A stretch of 64,000 bases of DNA from Devosia nanyangense (GTDB lineage Bacteria > Pseudomonadota > Alphaproteobacteria > Rhizobiales > Devosiaceae): positions 45,278 through 109,277 of the forward strand of contig JACRAF010000020.1 in the NCBI GenBank assembly GCA_016213505.1, written 5' to 3'. Of this stretch, positions 19,053 to 27,711 are shown one piece after another. The first letter of the stretch is position 1, and the number at the start of each line of letters is the position of its first letter. The position numbers and the translations under genes were made by a program. The notes under the pieces were generated by a model, which saw only the letters and a list, made by a program, of their open reading frames with translations, was not told the origin of the DNA and did not search any database.

Positions 19053-20098
19053 CGGGCCGCGTTCGAGCGGTAGATCAGGGCGTTGTCGCGATAGGCAGAG
19101 AAGGCGCGCGGCGCGAGGTCGACGGCCTGGCCGGTCGTCCAGTGGCGCGCCTCGGGAACCATCGATTTGAGACGCAGGCCGTCGGGCAGTTCGAGATCGA
19201 CGATGGCATGGGTGCCGTAGTCGGTGACGCGATGGATCTTGGCGGCACCGGCTCCGGCCGCCGGCGCAATGACGAGCGCCTCGGGCCGGACCGCGAAGGT
19301 GACCGGGCCGTCGCCGACGGGCAGCGGACTTGAGAACCCGGCGCGGCTGAAGGTGCCGTTGCTCACTGTGCCCTCGATCAGGTTCATGGTGCCGATGAAG
19401 CCGGCGACGAACGGTGTCGCCGGCTCGCGGTAGAGCACATCGGGGGCGGCGACCTGCTCGACCTTGCCGTCACGCAGCACGACGATCCGGTCAGCCATGC
19501 TCAGCGCCTCGTCCTGCCCGTGGGTCACGAACAGGGTCGTGATCCCGAGCCGCTGCTGGATGTCGCGGACCTCTTCGCGCAGCCGCTCGCGCAAATGCTG
19601 GTCGAGGCTCGCGAACGGCTCGTCGAGCAGCAGAATCTTGGGCTCGAGCACCAGCGAGCGGGCCAGCGCCACGCGCTGTTGCTGGCCACCCGAGAGCTGG
19701 TGGGTCTGCCGCTCGCCATAGCCGGCAAGGCCGACCAGCTCCATCACCGCGTCGACGCGGCGCTTGATCTCGTCGGCCGGGCGGCGGCGCAGCTTCAGCC
19801 CGAAGGCGATGTTCTTGTAGACGTTCATGTGGGTCCACAGCGCATGGCTCTGGAACACCATTCCGGTAGGCCGGCGCTCCGGCGGCAGGTGGATCACCTC
19901 CTCGCCGTCGATGGTGATGCTGCCCCCGCTCGGCGTTTCAAAGCCGCCGACCATGCGCAGCAGCGTCGATTTGCCCGAGCCGGAGGGACCGAGCAGGCAT
20001 ACCAGCTCGCCGTCGCCGACCGTCAGCTCGAGGTTATCGACGGCGAGGACGCCCGCGCCGAAATGCTTGCTGATGCCCTTGATGTCGAGAACTGCCAT
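19049..20098 (-). CDS. ABC transporter ATP-binding protein (PotA/FbpC type)
   Basis: A 349-residue ATPase with Walker A GPSGSGKS, signature LSGGQQQRVALA, Walker B LLLDEPFASLD and switch His in VTHGQDEA. A C-terminal TOBE-like regulatory domain covers roughly the last 100 residues. It energises the two permeases encoded just upstream (gap 6 bases). Its stop overlaps the glycerophosphodiesterase start, so importer and hydrolase form one coupled unit. Confidence 0.93.
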   Translation of the reverse strand: MAVLDIKGISKHFGAGVLAVDNLELTVGDGELVCLLGPSGSGKSTLLRMVGGFETPSGGSITIDGEEVIHLPPERRPTGMVFQSHALWTHMNVYKNIAFGLKLRRRPADEIKRRVDAVMELVGLAGYGERQTHQLSGGQQQRVALARSLVLEPKILLLDEPFASLDQHLRERLREEVRDIQQRLGITTLFVTHGQDEALSMADRIVVLRDGKVEQVAAPDVLYREPATPFVAGFIGTMNLIEGTVSNGTFSRAGFSSPLPVGDGPVTFAVRPEALVIAPAAGAGAAKIHRVTDYGTHAIVDLELPDGLRLKSMVPEARHWTTGQAVDLAPRAFSAYRDNALIYRSNAAR

Positions 20099-20104
20099 GC
20101 GAGC

Positions 20105-20929
20105 TCAAGCCCCGAAACCACGGGCGAACGAGCCGCCGCTGATGACGCGCCGCGCAAACAGCAGCGCGAAGAAGGACGGGATCCACAGGATCACCGACAG
20201 CACGGCGCCATACTGAATCACCGGCTGGTTGTTGATGAACGAGATCATCAGCACCGGCATGGTGCGGATGCCCGGCGCGCCGATCAGCCACGCCCCTTCG
20301 GTCTCGTAGAAGGTGTTGACGAAGGTCAGCAGCACCGCGGCGGCGATGGTCGGCCCGGCCTGCGGCAGGGTAATCGACCAGAAGACGCGCAACGGGCTGG
20401 CGCCGACGTCGCGCGCCGCCTCCTCCATGCGCCGGTCGACGCCCTGGAACGCCGCCACCGGAATCCAGATCATGAACAGCAGAGTGCCGACCAATTGGAT
20501 CAGCACCACGCCCCAGAACGTCCCGATGAGATTGAGGCCGAGGAAGATGCCGGCGATGGCGACCAGCAATCCGAACTTGGGGAAGGCCTGCCCGGCAAGG
20601 AACGAGAAGAACAGCAGGCTGCGGCCCGGGAACTCCAGCCGCGCGAAGGCGAACGCCGCCGGCAGGCAGATGATCGCCGAGAGCAGCGTCACCACGCAGG
20701 CGAGCGAGATCGAGGTGGTGATGGCCGACCACACATCCGGCCGCGCCAGCGTCTGGCTCCAGAAGCGCAGTCCGAATTCCTGCGGAATGATCGCCGGATA
20801 GCGCCACACATTGGTGAAGGCCCAGGTGCCGACGACGATCAGTGGGAAGATGATGACCAGCGTCAGGACGACGGCAAAGCTGATGCCGACCCAATCGATG
20901 CGCCGGGGGGGAGCGAACGTTTCAGCCAT
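20105..20929 (-). CDS. ABC transporter permease (PotC/CysW type)
   Basis: A 274-residue permease with six predicted spans and the EAA loop EEAARDVGASPLRVFWSITLP. It forms the channel with the other permease, whose stop shares one base with this start (TGATG). The family covers importers for polyamines, iron, phosphonates and phosphodiesters; the downstream enzymes point to a phosphodiester-type ligand. Confidence 0.92.
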   Translation of the reverse strand: MAETFAPPRRIDWVGISFAVVLTLVIIFPLIVVGTWAFTNVWRYPAIIPQEFGLRFWSQTLARPDVWSAITTSISLACVVTLLSAIICLPAAFAFARLEFPGRSLLFFSFLAGQAFPKFGLLVAIAGIFLGLNLIGTFWGVVLIQLVGTLLFMIWIPVAAFQGVDRRMEEAARDVGASPLRVFWSITLPQAGPTIAAAVLLTFVNTFYETEGAWLIGAPGIRTMPVLMISFINNQPVIQYGAVLSVILWIPSFFALLFARRVISGGSFARGFGA

Positions 20930-21810
20930 CAGCGCCCCCGCTGGTTCTTGACGACCGAGCGCACGTAAAACAGCCCGAACACGATACAGAACAGGAAGGC
21001 GATCACTGCCTGGGTGATGGCGTTGGGCGGATCGTAGAGATCGCGGAAGGTCCGCTGCATGAACGGTCCCATCATCTCAGGCGCCGCCGGGCCGAGCACA
21101 TAGGGCAGGGTGAACGCCGAAAAGATGCCGAGCACCGAAAACGACACCGCCACCAGGATCGAATTGCCGATACGCGGCAGGATGATGTGCACAAGCACCT
21201 GCCACGACCGCGCGCCGACATCCCGCGCCGCCTCGATCGAGGCGTCGGAGACGGAACCCAGCCCGGCGATCAGGATCAGCACGGTCAGCGGGATGTTGTC
21301 CCACACCAGCCCGATCAGCGGCCCCCAGGGGGTGAGGTAGGGCGAGCGGATCTTCGGCAGGTGCACGGCATTGAGCAGGATGTCGACCATGCCGTTCGGT
21401 CCGAGCACCCGGATGAAGGCGTAGCTCAAAATGATCGAGGGCACGAACAGCGGGAAGATCGCGAGCCCCTGTACATAGGCGGCGAGCCGGCCCTTGGCGA
21501 AGCGCAGATAAAGCGCGATCGGCAGACAGATGATGACGAGGAAGATCGCACACAGCACCGTCGTCCACAGCGTCAGCGAGAGGTTGGCGAGGCTGTAGCC
21601 GTCGGAAAAGAAGAACTGGTAGGTCCCGAACGAGATGCCGTAGCGGCCGTTCGCGTCAGGCCGCCAGATCGTGGTGATGACGGCGGCGACGATCGGATAG
21701 ATGACCATCCAGCCGACGAGCAGCACCGGGAGCGCGACGAGCAGGAGGCCGACCGGCCTCCTGCGCTTGTTCGATGCGCCGACAATGTCGCTTGCGGCAG
21801 CAAGCGTCAC
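20929..21810 (-). CDS. ABC transporter permease (PotB/CysT type)
   Basis: A 293-residue inner-membrane subunit with six spans and the EAA loop IEAARDVGARSWQVLVHIILP. A short cytoplasmic N-terminus with KRRRP precedes the first span. The start overlaps the end of the binding-protein gene by four bases, so the operon order is receptor, permease, permease, ATPase. Confidence 0.92.
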   Translation of the reverse strand: MTLAAASDIVGASNKRRRPVGLLLVALPVLLVGWMVIYPIVAAVITTIWRPDANGRYGISFGTYQFFFSDGYSLANLSLTLWTTVLCAIFLVIICLPIALYLRFAKGRLAAYVQGLAIFPLFVPSIILSYAFIRVLGPNGMVDILLNAVHLPKIRSPYLTPWGPLIGLVWDNIPLTVLILIAGLGSVSDASIEAARDVGARSWQVLVHIILPRIGNSILVAVSFSVLGIFSAFTLPYVLGPAAPEMMGPFMQRTFRDLYDPPNAITQAVIAFLFCIVFGLFYVRSVVKNQRGR

Positions 21811-22958
21811 GAAGCGGGGTCCACGTTCGGGGCGACGTTGCGATACCAGCTCTCGTTGATCGCCTTCTCCCAGTCGCCGCCCGGAAAGACCGGGATGGAG
21901 GCCGGAATGACGTCCTTAAACTTCTCGCGGAGCTCGGACGAGACATAATCCCACGACACGCCGGGGAAGCCGCCCAGTTCGGTCAGCACCGCCGACTGGA
22001 TTTCTTCCGAAAGGATGAAATCAGCGAGCTTCAGCGCAGCGTCCTTGTTGAGGCCGTTGACTGGGATGGTGTCACGAGCGAAGCCGCCGGGGAAACCGAG
22101 GTCCTGCAGTTGCACAAGGCCGGTGGTCTCGGGCAGCACGCCGCTCTTGATCGCCGACAGCGCCTGGTCCGACCAGGCCGGGATCATTGTCACGGCGCTT
22201 TGTCCGAGGAGTTGGATCGACTGGGTGTTGCCCGAGGTATAGGCGCCCTGATCCATCAGCGACGACGCCAGGTCCTTGAGGATATCCCAGGCCGGGTTGA
22301 GCGCGGCGTCGCCGGCTTCCTTGGTGTAGTTGCCAACCGTGAACTTGGCCGGATCCTTGCCATTGGCCTCGTAGATCGCACGGCGCACGAAATTGCCGCC
22401 CGAGCCGCCCTTGTTGGGCCGGTTGTAGATGAACTGGCCGGGGTTGGCTTTGATCCAGGCGATCAGGTCGGCAAAGGTCTTGGGGACGTCGGCCGGCGCG
22501 AGCTTGGTGGTGTCATAGGCGAGCAGCACCTGGGAGCCGCGATAGGGCAGGTTCTGCGGAATATCGAGCGCCAGCGGATTGATCTTGGAGTAGTTGGACA
22601 GCCCCGCCGTCGAGAAATCGACCCAAAGGCCCGCATCGAGCGCGCCGGCCGGCTGACGGGCGTCGAAGCCTTCGAAGAAATCGGCCTGCGGATCGGCCTT
22701 GCTCGCCATCGCGGCAACGGCGCGTTCCGCGATCGCCTGCAGGCCGGCATTGTCGCCGCCGTCGACGAGGTTGAGCGTGACGCCCGGATTGGCGGCCTCG
22801 AACTTAGGCTTGACGATGTTGGTCCAGAAGTCGAGCACGTTCTGGTCCGAGCTGGTGTACCAGTCGATCCGATTGGCCTCGGCGAAAGCCATCTTCGGCA
22901 GAACGGTCATACCAGCGGCGGCCGCCGCGGCCGAGATCATGAAATCACGACGTTTCAT
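21807..22958 (-). CDS. Extracellular substrate-binding protein (PotD/AfuA-like family)
   Basis: A 383-residue periplasmic receptor. The N-terminus (MKRRDFMISAAAAAAGMTV..., cleavage near AFA-EAN) resembles a twin-arginine signal. The mature start IDWYTSSDQNVLDFW is typical of type II receptors for iron, thiamine, polyamines or phosphonates. GGGAG lies about seven bases before the ATG. It is the first gene of the operon that continues through the glycerophosphodiesterase to the dehydrogenase, so its ligand is probably the diester those enzymes process. The 201-base gap upstream (22959-23159) holds no gene and no promoter I could assign confidently. Confidence 0.9.
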   Translation of the reverse strand: MKRRDFMISAAAAAAGMTVLPKMAFAEANRIDWYTSSDQNVLDFWTNIVKPKFEAANPGVTLNLVDGGDNAGLQAIAERAVAAMASKADPQADFFEGFDARQPAGALDAGLWVDFSTAGLSNYSKINPLALDIPQNLPYRGSQVLLAYDTTKLAPADVPKTFADLIAWIKANPGQFIYNRPNKGGSGGNFVRRAIYEANGKDPAKFTVGNYTKEAGDAALNPAWDILKDLASSLMDQGAYTSGNTQSIQLLGQSAVTMIPAWSDQALSAIKSGVLPETTGLVQLQDLGFPGGFARDTIPVNGLNKDAALKLADFILSEEIQSAVLTELGGFPGVSWDYVSSELREKFKDVIPASIPVFPGGDWEKAINESWYRNVAPNVDPAS

Positions 22959-23159
22959 TTGTTCACTCCCTGTGCTGCCGGACTATCCCGGTCCCGATCA
23001 GTCCTTGCCGACCTTGAGGGGAGACTATTCCCCGCACCGGCCGTGGCAAGTGCAAAACGGATCAAAAATTCCATTGTGACACAGCGGCGTCAGAAACATT
23101 CCGCCAGCGCCGCGTCGGGTTAGACGCGAGCCGTGTGACAACCATATGAAGCGCGGCCG

Positions 23160-24011
23160 TCAGTCCGCGGATTCGAGATAGGCGAGATTGCGCCGGGCCA
23201 ACTGCAGCGGCGACTCGGTGGCGTTCTCGGCCGGATCCTGTTCGACCACCACCGGACCGGCGAAACCGTGCGCCTCGAGCAGGGCAACGACCGCGCGGAT
23301 ATCGACGACGCCATCGGGCAGCGGACACATGACGCCGGCGGCGAAAGCCTGTTCGATGCTGAGGGCACCGTCGAGCACGCGCTGGCGGATGGCTGCGTCG
23401 ACATTCTTGAGGTGGACGTAGGCCACGCGGGTCCAGACCTTCTGCATGTAGGCCAGCGGCTCCTGGGCCCAGAAGGCGTGGTGACCGGTATCGAGGCAAA
23501 GGTCGATCTGCGTGTCGGCGAGCAACCTGTCGATCTCGGGCTCGAGCTCGACGGCGGTGCCGACATGCGGGTGGAACGACGCCTTGAGCCCGAACTCGTC
23601 CTCGATCACCCGCTGCGCCTCGCGCACGGCGCCGACCAGCCCGCTCCAGCCGGCGGCATCGAGCTCGCCGCGCGCATCGCGGGGATACCAATTGTCCTCG
23701 TCCATGATGACGAGGTGCTTCGCGCCAAGCGTCACCAGTAGCGGGCACAGTTCGCGCAGAGTTGCCATCAAGCGTGGCGCGGACGCGGCGTCGCCGAAGG
23801 TGTGGACGTGCGTGGCGCCCATCAGGTCGAGCCCGCGCCGGCCAAGCTCGTCTCTGAGCAGCGCCGGATCGTTGGGGAGGTAGCCGAAGGGGCCCAGTTC
23901 AGTGCCGCGATAGCCGGCCGCTGCGACATCATCGAGGTATTGCCGCCATTCGACCCGGTTGCCGGTCGGGTAGTTGATGCCCCACGAGCAGGGTGCATTG
24001 CCGATCCGCAT
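23160..24011 (-). CDS. IolE/IolI-like sugar phosphate isomerase/epimerase (TIM barrel)
   Basis: A 283-residue TIM-barrel enzyme of the AP-endonuclease-2/xylose-isomerase-like superfamily. The start RIGNAPCSWGINYPTGN and the GYRGTELGPFGYLP segment are characteristic of inosose dehydratase/isomerase-like proteins. Metal-site segments SFHPHVGT, CLDTGHHAFW, VHLKNVD and VVEQDP are present. It is distinct from the IolE at 16480-17379. It lies 201 bases upstream of, and in the same direction as, the binding-protein operon, and also faces the LacI-type operator at 24120-24137, so its regulon membership is ambiguous. Exact reaction unknown. Confidence 0.85.
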   Translation of the reverse strand: MRIGNAPCSWGINYPTGNRVEWRQYLDDVAAAGYRGTELGPFGYLPNDPALLRDELGRRGLDLMGATHVHTFGDAASAPRLMATLRELCPLLVTLGAKHLVIMDEDNWYPRDARGELDAAGWSGLVGAVREAQRVIEDEFGLKASFHPHVGTAVELEPEIDRLLADTQIDLCLDTGHHAFWAQEPLAYMQKVWTRVAYVHLKNVDAAIRQRVLDGALSIEQAFAAGVMCPLPDGVVDIRAVVALLEAHGFAGPVVVEQDPAENATESPLQLARRNLAYLESAD

Positions 24012-24093
24012 GTGTGTCCTCGCCTTTGCCCAACCTCCATCGCGTGCGGTGACAGGTCAATCTCCGAGAGACAGGCGGGTCGTGATTGGCCGC

Positions 24094-24122
24094 TTTACCC
24101 ATCTCGCGGCCCCAACTATATG
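24094..24122 (+). promoter_or_regulatory. Candidate promoter for the kinase-enolase-lacI operon
   Basis: TTTACC at 24094-24099 and TATATG at 24117-24122 are separated by 17 bases. The -10-like element overlaps the start of the adjacent palindrome, the arrangement expected for a repressed promoter. It lies about 95 bases before the kinase ATG. Confidence 0.35.
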
Positions 24123-24137
24123 GACAGCGTTACCCAT
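24120..24137. promoter_or_regulatory. LacI-family operator, copy 1
   Basis: ATGGACAGCGTTACCCAT is an 18-base imperfect palindrome with a central CG. It matches copy 2 at 27647-27664 at 15 of 18 positions, and each copy sits upstream of one of the two transcription units flanking the LacI-family gene. It is also about 110 bases upstream of the divergent gene ending at 23160, which may be co-regulated. Confidence 0.7.
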
Positions 24138-24214
24138 GCCCGTATATTGGTCGAACCCAATTGCCGGTGCGCGAAAACGCGGGACAGGTAAGCTCAATGG
24201 AGGAGGCGGGAACA

Positions 24215-25231
24215 ATGGCGGAGGCCGAATGGCGGGATTTGCTGCGCCCGATGCTGGATCGCTCGGGCCTCCGAGAAGCCATCGTCGAGGTGCTGCCGCT
24301 GACCGGCGGCGTGTCGTCGGACATCGTCCGCGTCGTCCTCGCCGACGGCAGCAGCGTCTGCGCCAAGCGGGCGCTCCCGCGGCTCAAGGTCGCGAGCGTC
24401 TGGGAAGCGCCGCTCGAGCGAAATCATTTCGAGGCCGCGTGGCTGCGGCTCGCCGGAGGTATCGTTCCCGGACTTGCGCCGAAGGTGCTCGACGAGGACC
24501 AGGCCCACGGCGTCGCCCTGCTCGAATTTCTCCCGCCCGACGACTTCCTGCTGTGGAAGGCCGACCTGCTCCGGGGCCGTTTCGATCCACGCATCGCCCC
24601 CGCCGTCGCCTCCGCGCTGGCGCGCATTCATGCCGCGACCTGGGACAATGCGGAGGTTGCGACGGCCTTCGCCACCGACGACATGTTCGATGCCTTGCGG
24701 CTCTCGCCCTATCTGCGCACGCTGGCTGAGCGGACGCCGGACCTCTCGGTGCAGATCCTTGCGGTCGTCGAGCGGACCGCCGCCACGCGCATGGCTCTGG
24801 TCCATGGCGACGTCAGCCCCAAGAACATCCTGGTGTCGCGCCGCGACGCCCACCCCGTGCTGCTCGATGCCGAATGCGCCTGGTACGGCGATCCGGCCTT
24901 CGATGCCGCCTTCTGTATGAACCACCTGCTGCTGAAGGCCGTTCACGTGCCGATTATTCGCGAGCAATTGCTGGGCGCGGCCATGGACTTCTTCCAGGTC
25001 TGGAGTGGCGGACTGCCCGCGAGCCGCGGCGACATCGAAGCGCGCGTTGCGGCGCTGCTGCCCTGCCTGATGCTGGCGCGCGTCGATGGCAAGTCGCCGG
25101 TCGAATATCTCGGTGAGCCCGGTAAGGCCATTGTCCGCGCCGCGGCACGTCCGCTGATCGCGAACTCGCCGGCCTCGATCGATGACCTTGTCGCCGGCAT
25201 CCGGCGGTCACTTTCCAACCAGAGAGTCTGA
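24215..25231 (+). CDS. APH-fold phosphotransferase (small-molecule kinase)
   Basis: A 338-residue protein kinase-like fold enzyme of the aminoglycoside phosphotransferase/choline kinase/methylthioribose kinase group. Visible elements are the ATP-binding lysine K51 (VCAKRAL), the catalytic loop HGDVSPKN beginning at H197, and the metal-binding D218 (LLDAEC). The start at 24215 is preceded by GGAGGAGG nine bases upstream; the ATG at 24197 lacks a good ribosome site. It overlaps the enolase-like gene by one base (TGATG), so it probably phosphorylates the substrate of that enzyme or an earlier intermediate. Antibiotic resistance is unlikely from this context. Confidence 0.85.
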   Translation: MAEAEWRDLLRPMLDRSGLREAIVEVLPLTGGVSSDIVRVVLADGSSVCAKRALPRLKVASVWEAPLERNHFEAAWLRLAGGIVPGLAPKVLDEDQAHGVALLEFLPPDDFLLWKADLLRGRFDPRIAPAVASALARIHAATWDNAEVATAFATDDMFDALRLSPYLRTLAERTPDLSVQILAVVERTAATRMALVHGDVSPKNILVSRRDAHPVLLDAECAWYGDPAFDAAFCMNHLLLKAVHVPIIREQLLGAAMDFFQVWSGGLPASRGDIEARVAALLPCLMLARVDGKSPVEYLGEPGKAIVRAAARPLIANSPASIDDLVAGIRRSLSNQRV

Positions 25232-26541
25232 TGAACACCGAGATAGTCGATATCGTCGCGCGCCAGGTCTGGGACTCGCGTGGGCGGCCCACGATCGAGG
25301 TCGAGGTCGCCCTCGCATCGGGCCATCGCGGCCGGGCCATCGCGCCCTCAGGTGCCTCGACCGGCAGCCGCGAGGCCCTGGATCGGCGCGACGGCGGCAA
25401 GCGGCTCGGCGGCTTCGGGGTCGGCCTCGCCATCGCCGCCGTGAACGGGGAGATCGCCCAGCGGCTCAGCGGCATGGACGCGACGGCCCAGCGCGACATC
25501 GATGCCGCCCTGATCGCGCTCGACGGTACGCCGCAGAAGTCCCGGCTCGGCGGCAACGCCATCGTCGCCACTTCGCTCGCCGTCGCCTGGGCCGCCGCGG
25601 CGGGCACCGGCCAGCCGCTCTGGCGGCACCTGCGCGCCGTCGCCGGCCTCGATCAAGCGACACCCCACATCGCCACGCCGATGATCCAGATCTTCGGCGG
25701 CGGGCGTCACGCCGACGGCCGGGTCGACATGCAGGATTTCATGGTCATCTGCCCCGGCGCGAAGAGCTTTGCCGACGCCCTGGAGATGACCGCCGAGATC
25801 TACCTGGCGGCGCAGTCGCTGATGAAGAGCCGGGGCAAACTGTCGGGCCTCGCCGACGAGGGCGGGCTCTGGCCGGCATTCGACACCAACGAGCAGGCGC
25901 TCGATGCGCTGGTCCGCGCCATCGACATGGCCGGCCTGTCGGCGCCGCGGGATGTCGCCATAGCGCTCGACGTCGCGGCGAGCGAATTTTCCGACGGCAG
26001 GGGCTACCGGCTGGCGCTCGAGAATCGCGTGCTGTCCAGCAGCGAGTGGATCGAGATTCTCGTCCGCTGGTGCGATGCGTTTCCGATCGTCTCGATCGAG
26101 GATCCGGCGGGCGAGGACGATGACGCCGGGTTCACCGAGGCGACGCGGCGGCTCGGCGGTCGTATCCAGATCGTCGGCGACGACTATCTCACCACCAGCG
26201 CCGGACGGATCGCGAAGGCCGCCGCCCGCGGCGCGGGCAACGCCGCGCTGCTCAAGGTCAATCAGTGCGGCACGATCTCGGAGTTGATTGCCGCCTCCGC
26301 GACGGCGCGTCGCGCCGGCTGGAACACGGTGCAGTCCGGACGCTCGGGCGAGAGCGAAGATGTGAGCCTCGCGCACTTGGCAGTCGGCCTGATGTCGGAT
26401 CAAATCAAGGTCGGGTCGATCGCGCGATCCGAACGCACGGCGAAGTGGAACGAGATGTTGCGGATCGAGGAGCAATTCGGGGCAGGGGCATTCCGGCGGT
26501 TCCGTATCCCCGCGCCGAGAGAGGTTGCCGCCCAACCATGA
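25231..26541 (+). CDS. Enolase paralogue with altered active site
   Basis: A 436-residue full-length member of the enolase family. It retains the general acid E210 (DEGG), metal ligands D247, E290 and D317, the base K342 in LLKVNQCGT, R371-S372, K393 and the SGASTG loop (40-45). Two residues differ from all glycolytic enolases I know: the active-site His of the SHRSGE motif is Gly370 (SGRSGE), and the Glu of QEF is Asp169 (QDF). The proton-transfer pair is intact while substrate-binding residues changed, so dehydration of a different phosphorylated or acidic substrate is likely. The genomic context (kinase upstream, LacI regulator downstream with ATGA overlap) is catabolic, not glycolytic. 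Confidence 0.9.
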   Translation: MNTEIVDIVARQVWDSRGRPTIEVEVALASGHRGRAIAPSGASTGSREALDRRDGGKRLGGFGVGLAIAAVNGEIAQRLSGMDATAQRDIDAALIALDGTPQKSRLGGNAIVATSLAVAWAAAAGTGQPLWRHLRAVAGLDQATPHIATPMIQIFGGGRHADGRVDMQDFMVICPGAKSFADALEMTAEIYLAAQSLMKSRGKLSGLADEGGLWPAFDTNEQALDALVRAIDMAGLSAPRDVAIALDVAASEFSDGRGYRLALENRVLSSSEWIEILVRWCDAFPIVSIEDPAGEDDDAGFTEATRRLGGRIQIVGDDYLTTSAGRIAKAAARGAGNAALLKVNQCGTISELIAASATARRAGWNTVQSGRSGESEDVSLAHLAVGLMSDQIKVGSIARSERTAKWNEMLRIEEQFGAGAFRRFRIPAPREVAAQP

Positions 26542-27566
26542 AGGCGTCGGCGCGACGGGCATCGAAGCCGCCGGGCGGGGTCCGCCTCGAGGACGTGGCG
26601 CGGGTTGCCGGCGTATCGCCGATCAGCGTCTCGCGCGCCCTGGGCAATCCGGGCCGGGTCAGCGAAGCAATGCGCCGCAAGGTTGCCGAGGCTGTCGCCA
26701 AGACCGGCTTTGTCCTCAACAGCCACGCCTCGACCCTCAAATCGGGCCGCTCGACGCTGATCCCGGTGTTCGTGTCGAGCATCCAGAACGCGCACTTCGC
26801 CAATGCGCTGCAGGGCGCGTCGGACGCCTTCGAGGGCAGCCGCTACCATCTGGTGATGGCCCAGACCAACTACTCGGACCGGCTGGAACAGGAGATGGTC
26901 GACTCCGTTCTGCCGTTCAAACCGGCGGCGGTGATGTTCACCGGCATGGTGCAGTCCAAGGGCACACGCGAGACGCTCAAGCGGCTCGCCGTGCCGGTGA
27001 TGGAGATGTGGGATTACTCGCCCACGCCGATCGACATGCTGGTCGGGTTCTCGAACGCCGAGGGCGGCCGCCTGATGGGCGAGCATTTCGGCCAGCGCGG
27101 CTTTCGCAAGATCGCCTATGCCGGCCGCACCAGAGATCGCGGCGCCCAGCGCCTCGCCGGGTTCCAGGAGGGGCTGGCGCTCTATGGCAGCGCGCCGGCG
27201 CTGGTGCTCCCGATGGAGGGCCCCAGGACCGTCGCCGATGGCGGCGCGGCGCTCGAGCGGATTCTCCAGCAATTGCCGGACTGCGAGGCGATCTTCTTTG
27301 CCACGGACAGCCTGGCGCTCGGGGCCATTCTGCGCGCCGCCGAACTCGAGATCGAGGTCCCCAAGACACTGGCGATCGCCGGCTATGGCGATCTCGACAT
27401 CGCCCGCCACATCGCGCCGTCGCTCACCACCATCCATGTCGGCGCCTACGACATGGGACTGAGGGCCGGCAAGATGCTGCGGGCGCGGCTCGAATCGAAG
27501 GAGCTGGCGAGCACGATCCTGCGCTGCCCGATCCAGCTCGAAGTCCGCACCAGCACTACGCCGTAG
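26538..27566 (+). CDS. LacI-family transcriptional repressor
   Basis: A 342-residue regulator. The N-terminal helix-turn-helix VRLEDVARVAGVSPISVSRALGN and hinge are followed by a periplasmic-binding-like effector domain; the closest style is the GntR/IdnR subgroup of LacI repressors. The ATG at 26538 overlaps the enolase-like stop. Palindromes at 24120-24137 and 27647-27664 are its likely operators, which would make it autoregulated and also the controller of the downstream importer. The effector is unknown. Confidence 0.95.
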   Translation: MKASARRASKPPGGVRLEDVARVAGVSPISVSRALGNPGRVSEAMRRKVAEAVAKTGFVLNSHASTLKSGRSTLIPVFVSSIQNAHFANALQGASDAFEGSRYHLVMAQTNYSDRLEQEMVDSVLPFKPAAVMFTGMVQSKGTRETLKRLAVPVMEMWDYSPTPIDMLVGFSNAEGGRLMGEHFGQRGFRKIAYAGRTRDRGAQRLAGFQEGLALYGSAPALVLPMEGPRTVADGGAALERILQQLPDCEAIFFATDSLALGAILRAAELEIEVPKTLAIAGYGDLDIARHIAPSLTTIHVGAYDMGLRAGKMLRARLESKELASTILRCPIQLEVRTSTTP

Positions 27567-27628
27567 CGGCAAAGACGCCGGTTCACGCCTCACGCACCCG
27601 TTGCCGCGCCGGCCGGCGTAAAAACCCT

Positions 27629-27657
27629 TTGACTAGGCAAAATGCAATGGATAGCGT
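27629..27657 (+). promoter_or_regulatory. Candidate promoter of the sugar ABC importer operon
   Basis: TTGACT at 27629-27634 and TAGCGT at 27652-27657 are separated by 17 bases, upstream of the binding-protein gene. The -10 element lies inside the LacI-type palindrome, giving a simple occlusion model for repression. Confidence 0.5.
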
Positions 27658-27664
27658 TGTCCAT
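27647..27664. promoter_or_regulatory. LacI-family operator, copy 2
   Basis: ATGGATAGCGTTGTCCAT is an 18-base palindrome around a central CG, with outer arms ATGGA/TCCAT exact. It closely matches copy 1 at 24120-24137. It lies between the repressor gene and the importer operon and covers the -10 region. Confidence 0.75.
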
Positions 27665-27711
27665 CGCTGGCGGGTGCCAGGGATCGGGGCGACCCGGCAA
27701 TGGAGGGAACA

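Noticed and set aside
19049..22958. Polyamine or ferric iron importer.
   Set aside because: Family similarity allows it, but the operon continues through a phosphodiesterase, a phosphatase and inositol-type enzymes, which fits neither ligand.
24215..25231. Aminoglycoside resistance gene.
   Set aside because: Only the kinase fold is shared; the gene is coupled to an enolase paralogue and a LacI regulator in a catabolic operon.
25231..26541. The housekeeping enolase.
   Set aside because: The active-site His is Gly, a conserved Glu is Asp, and the neighbours are not pyrG or pdh genes.
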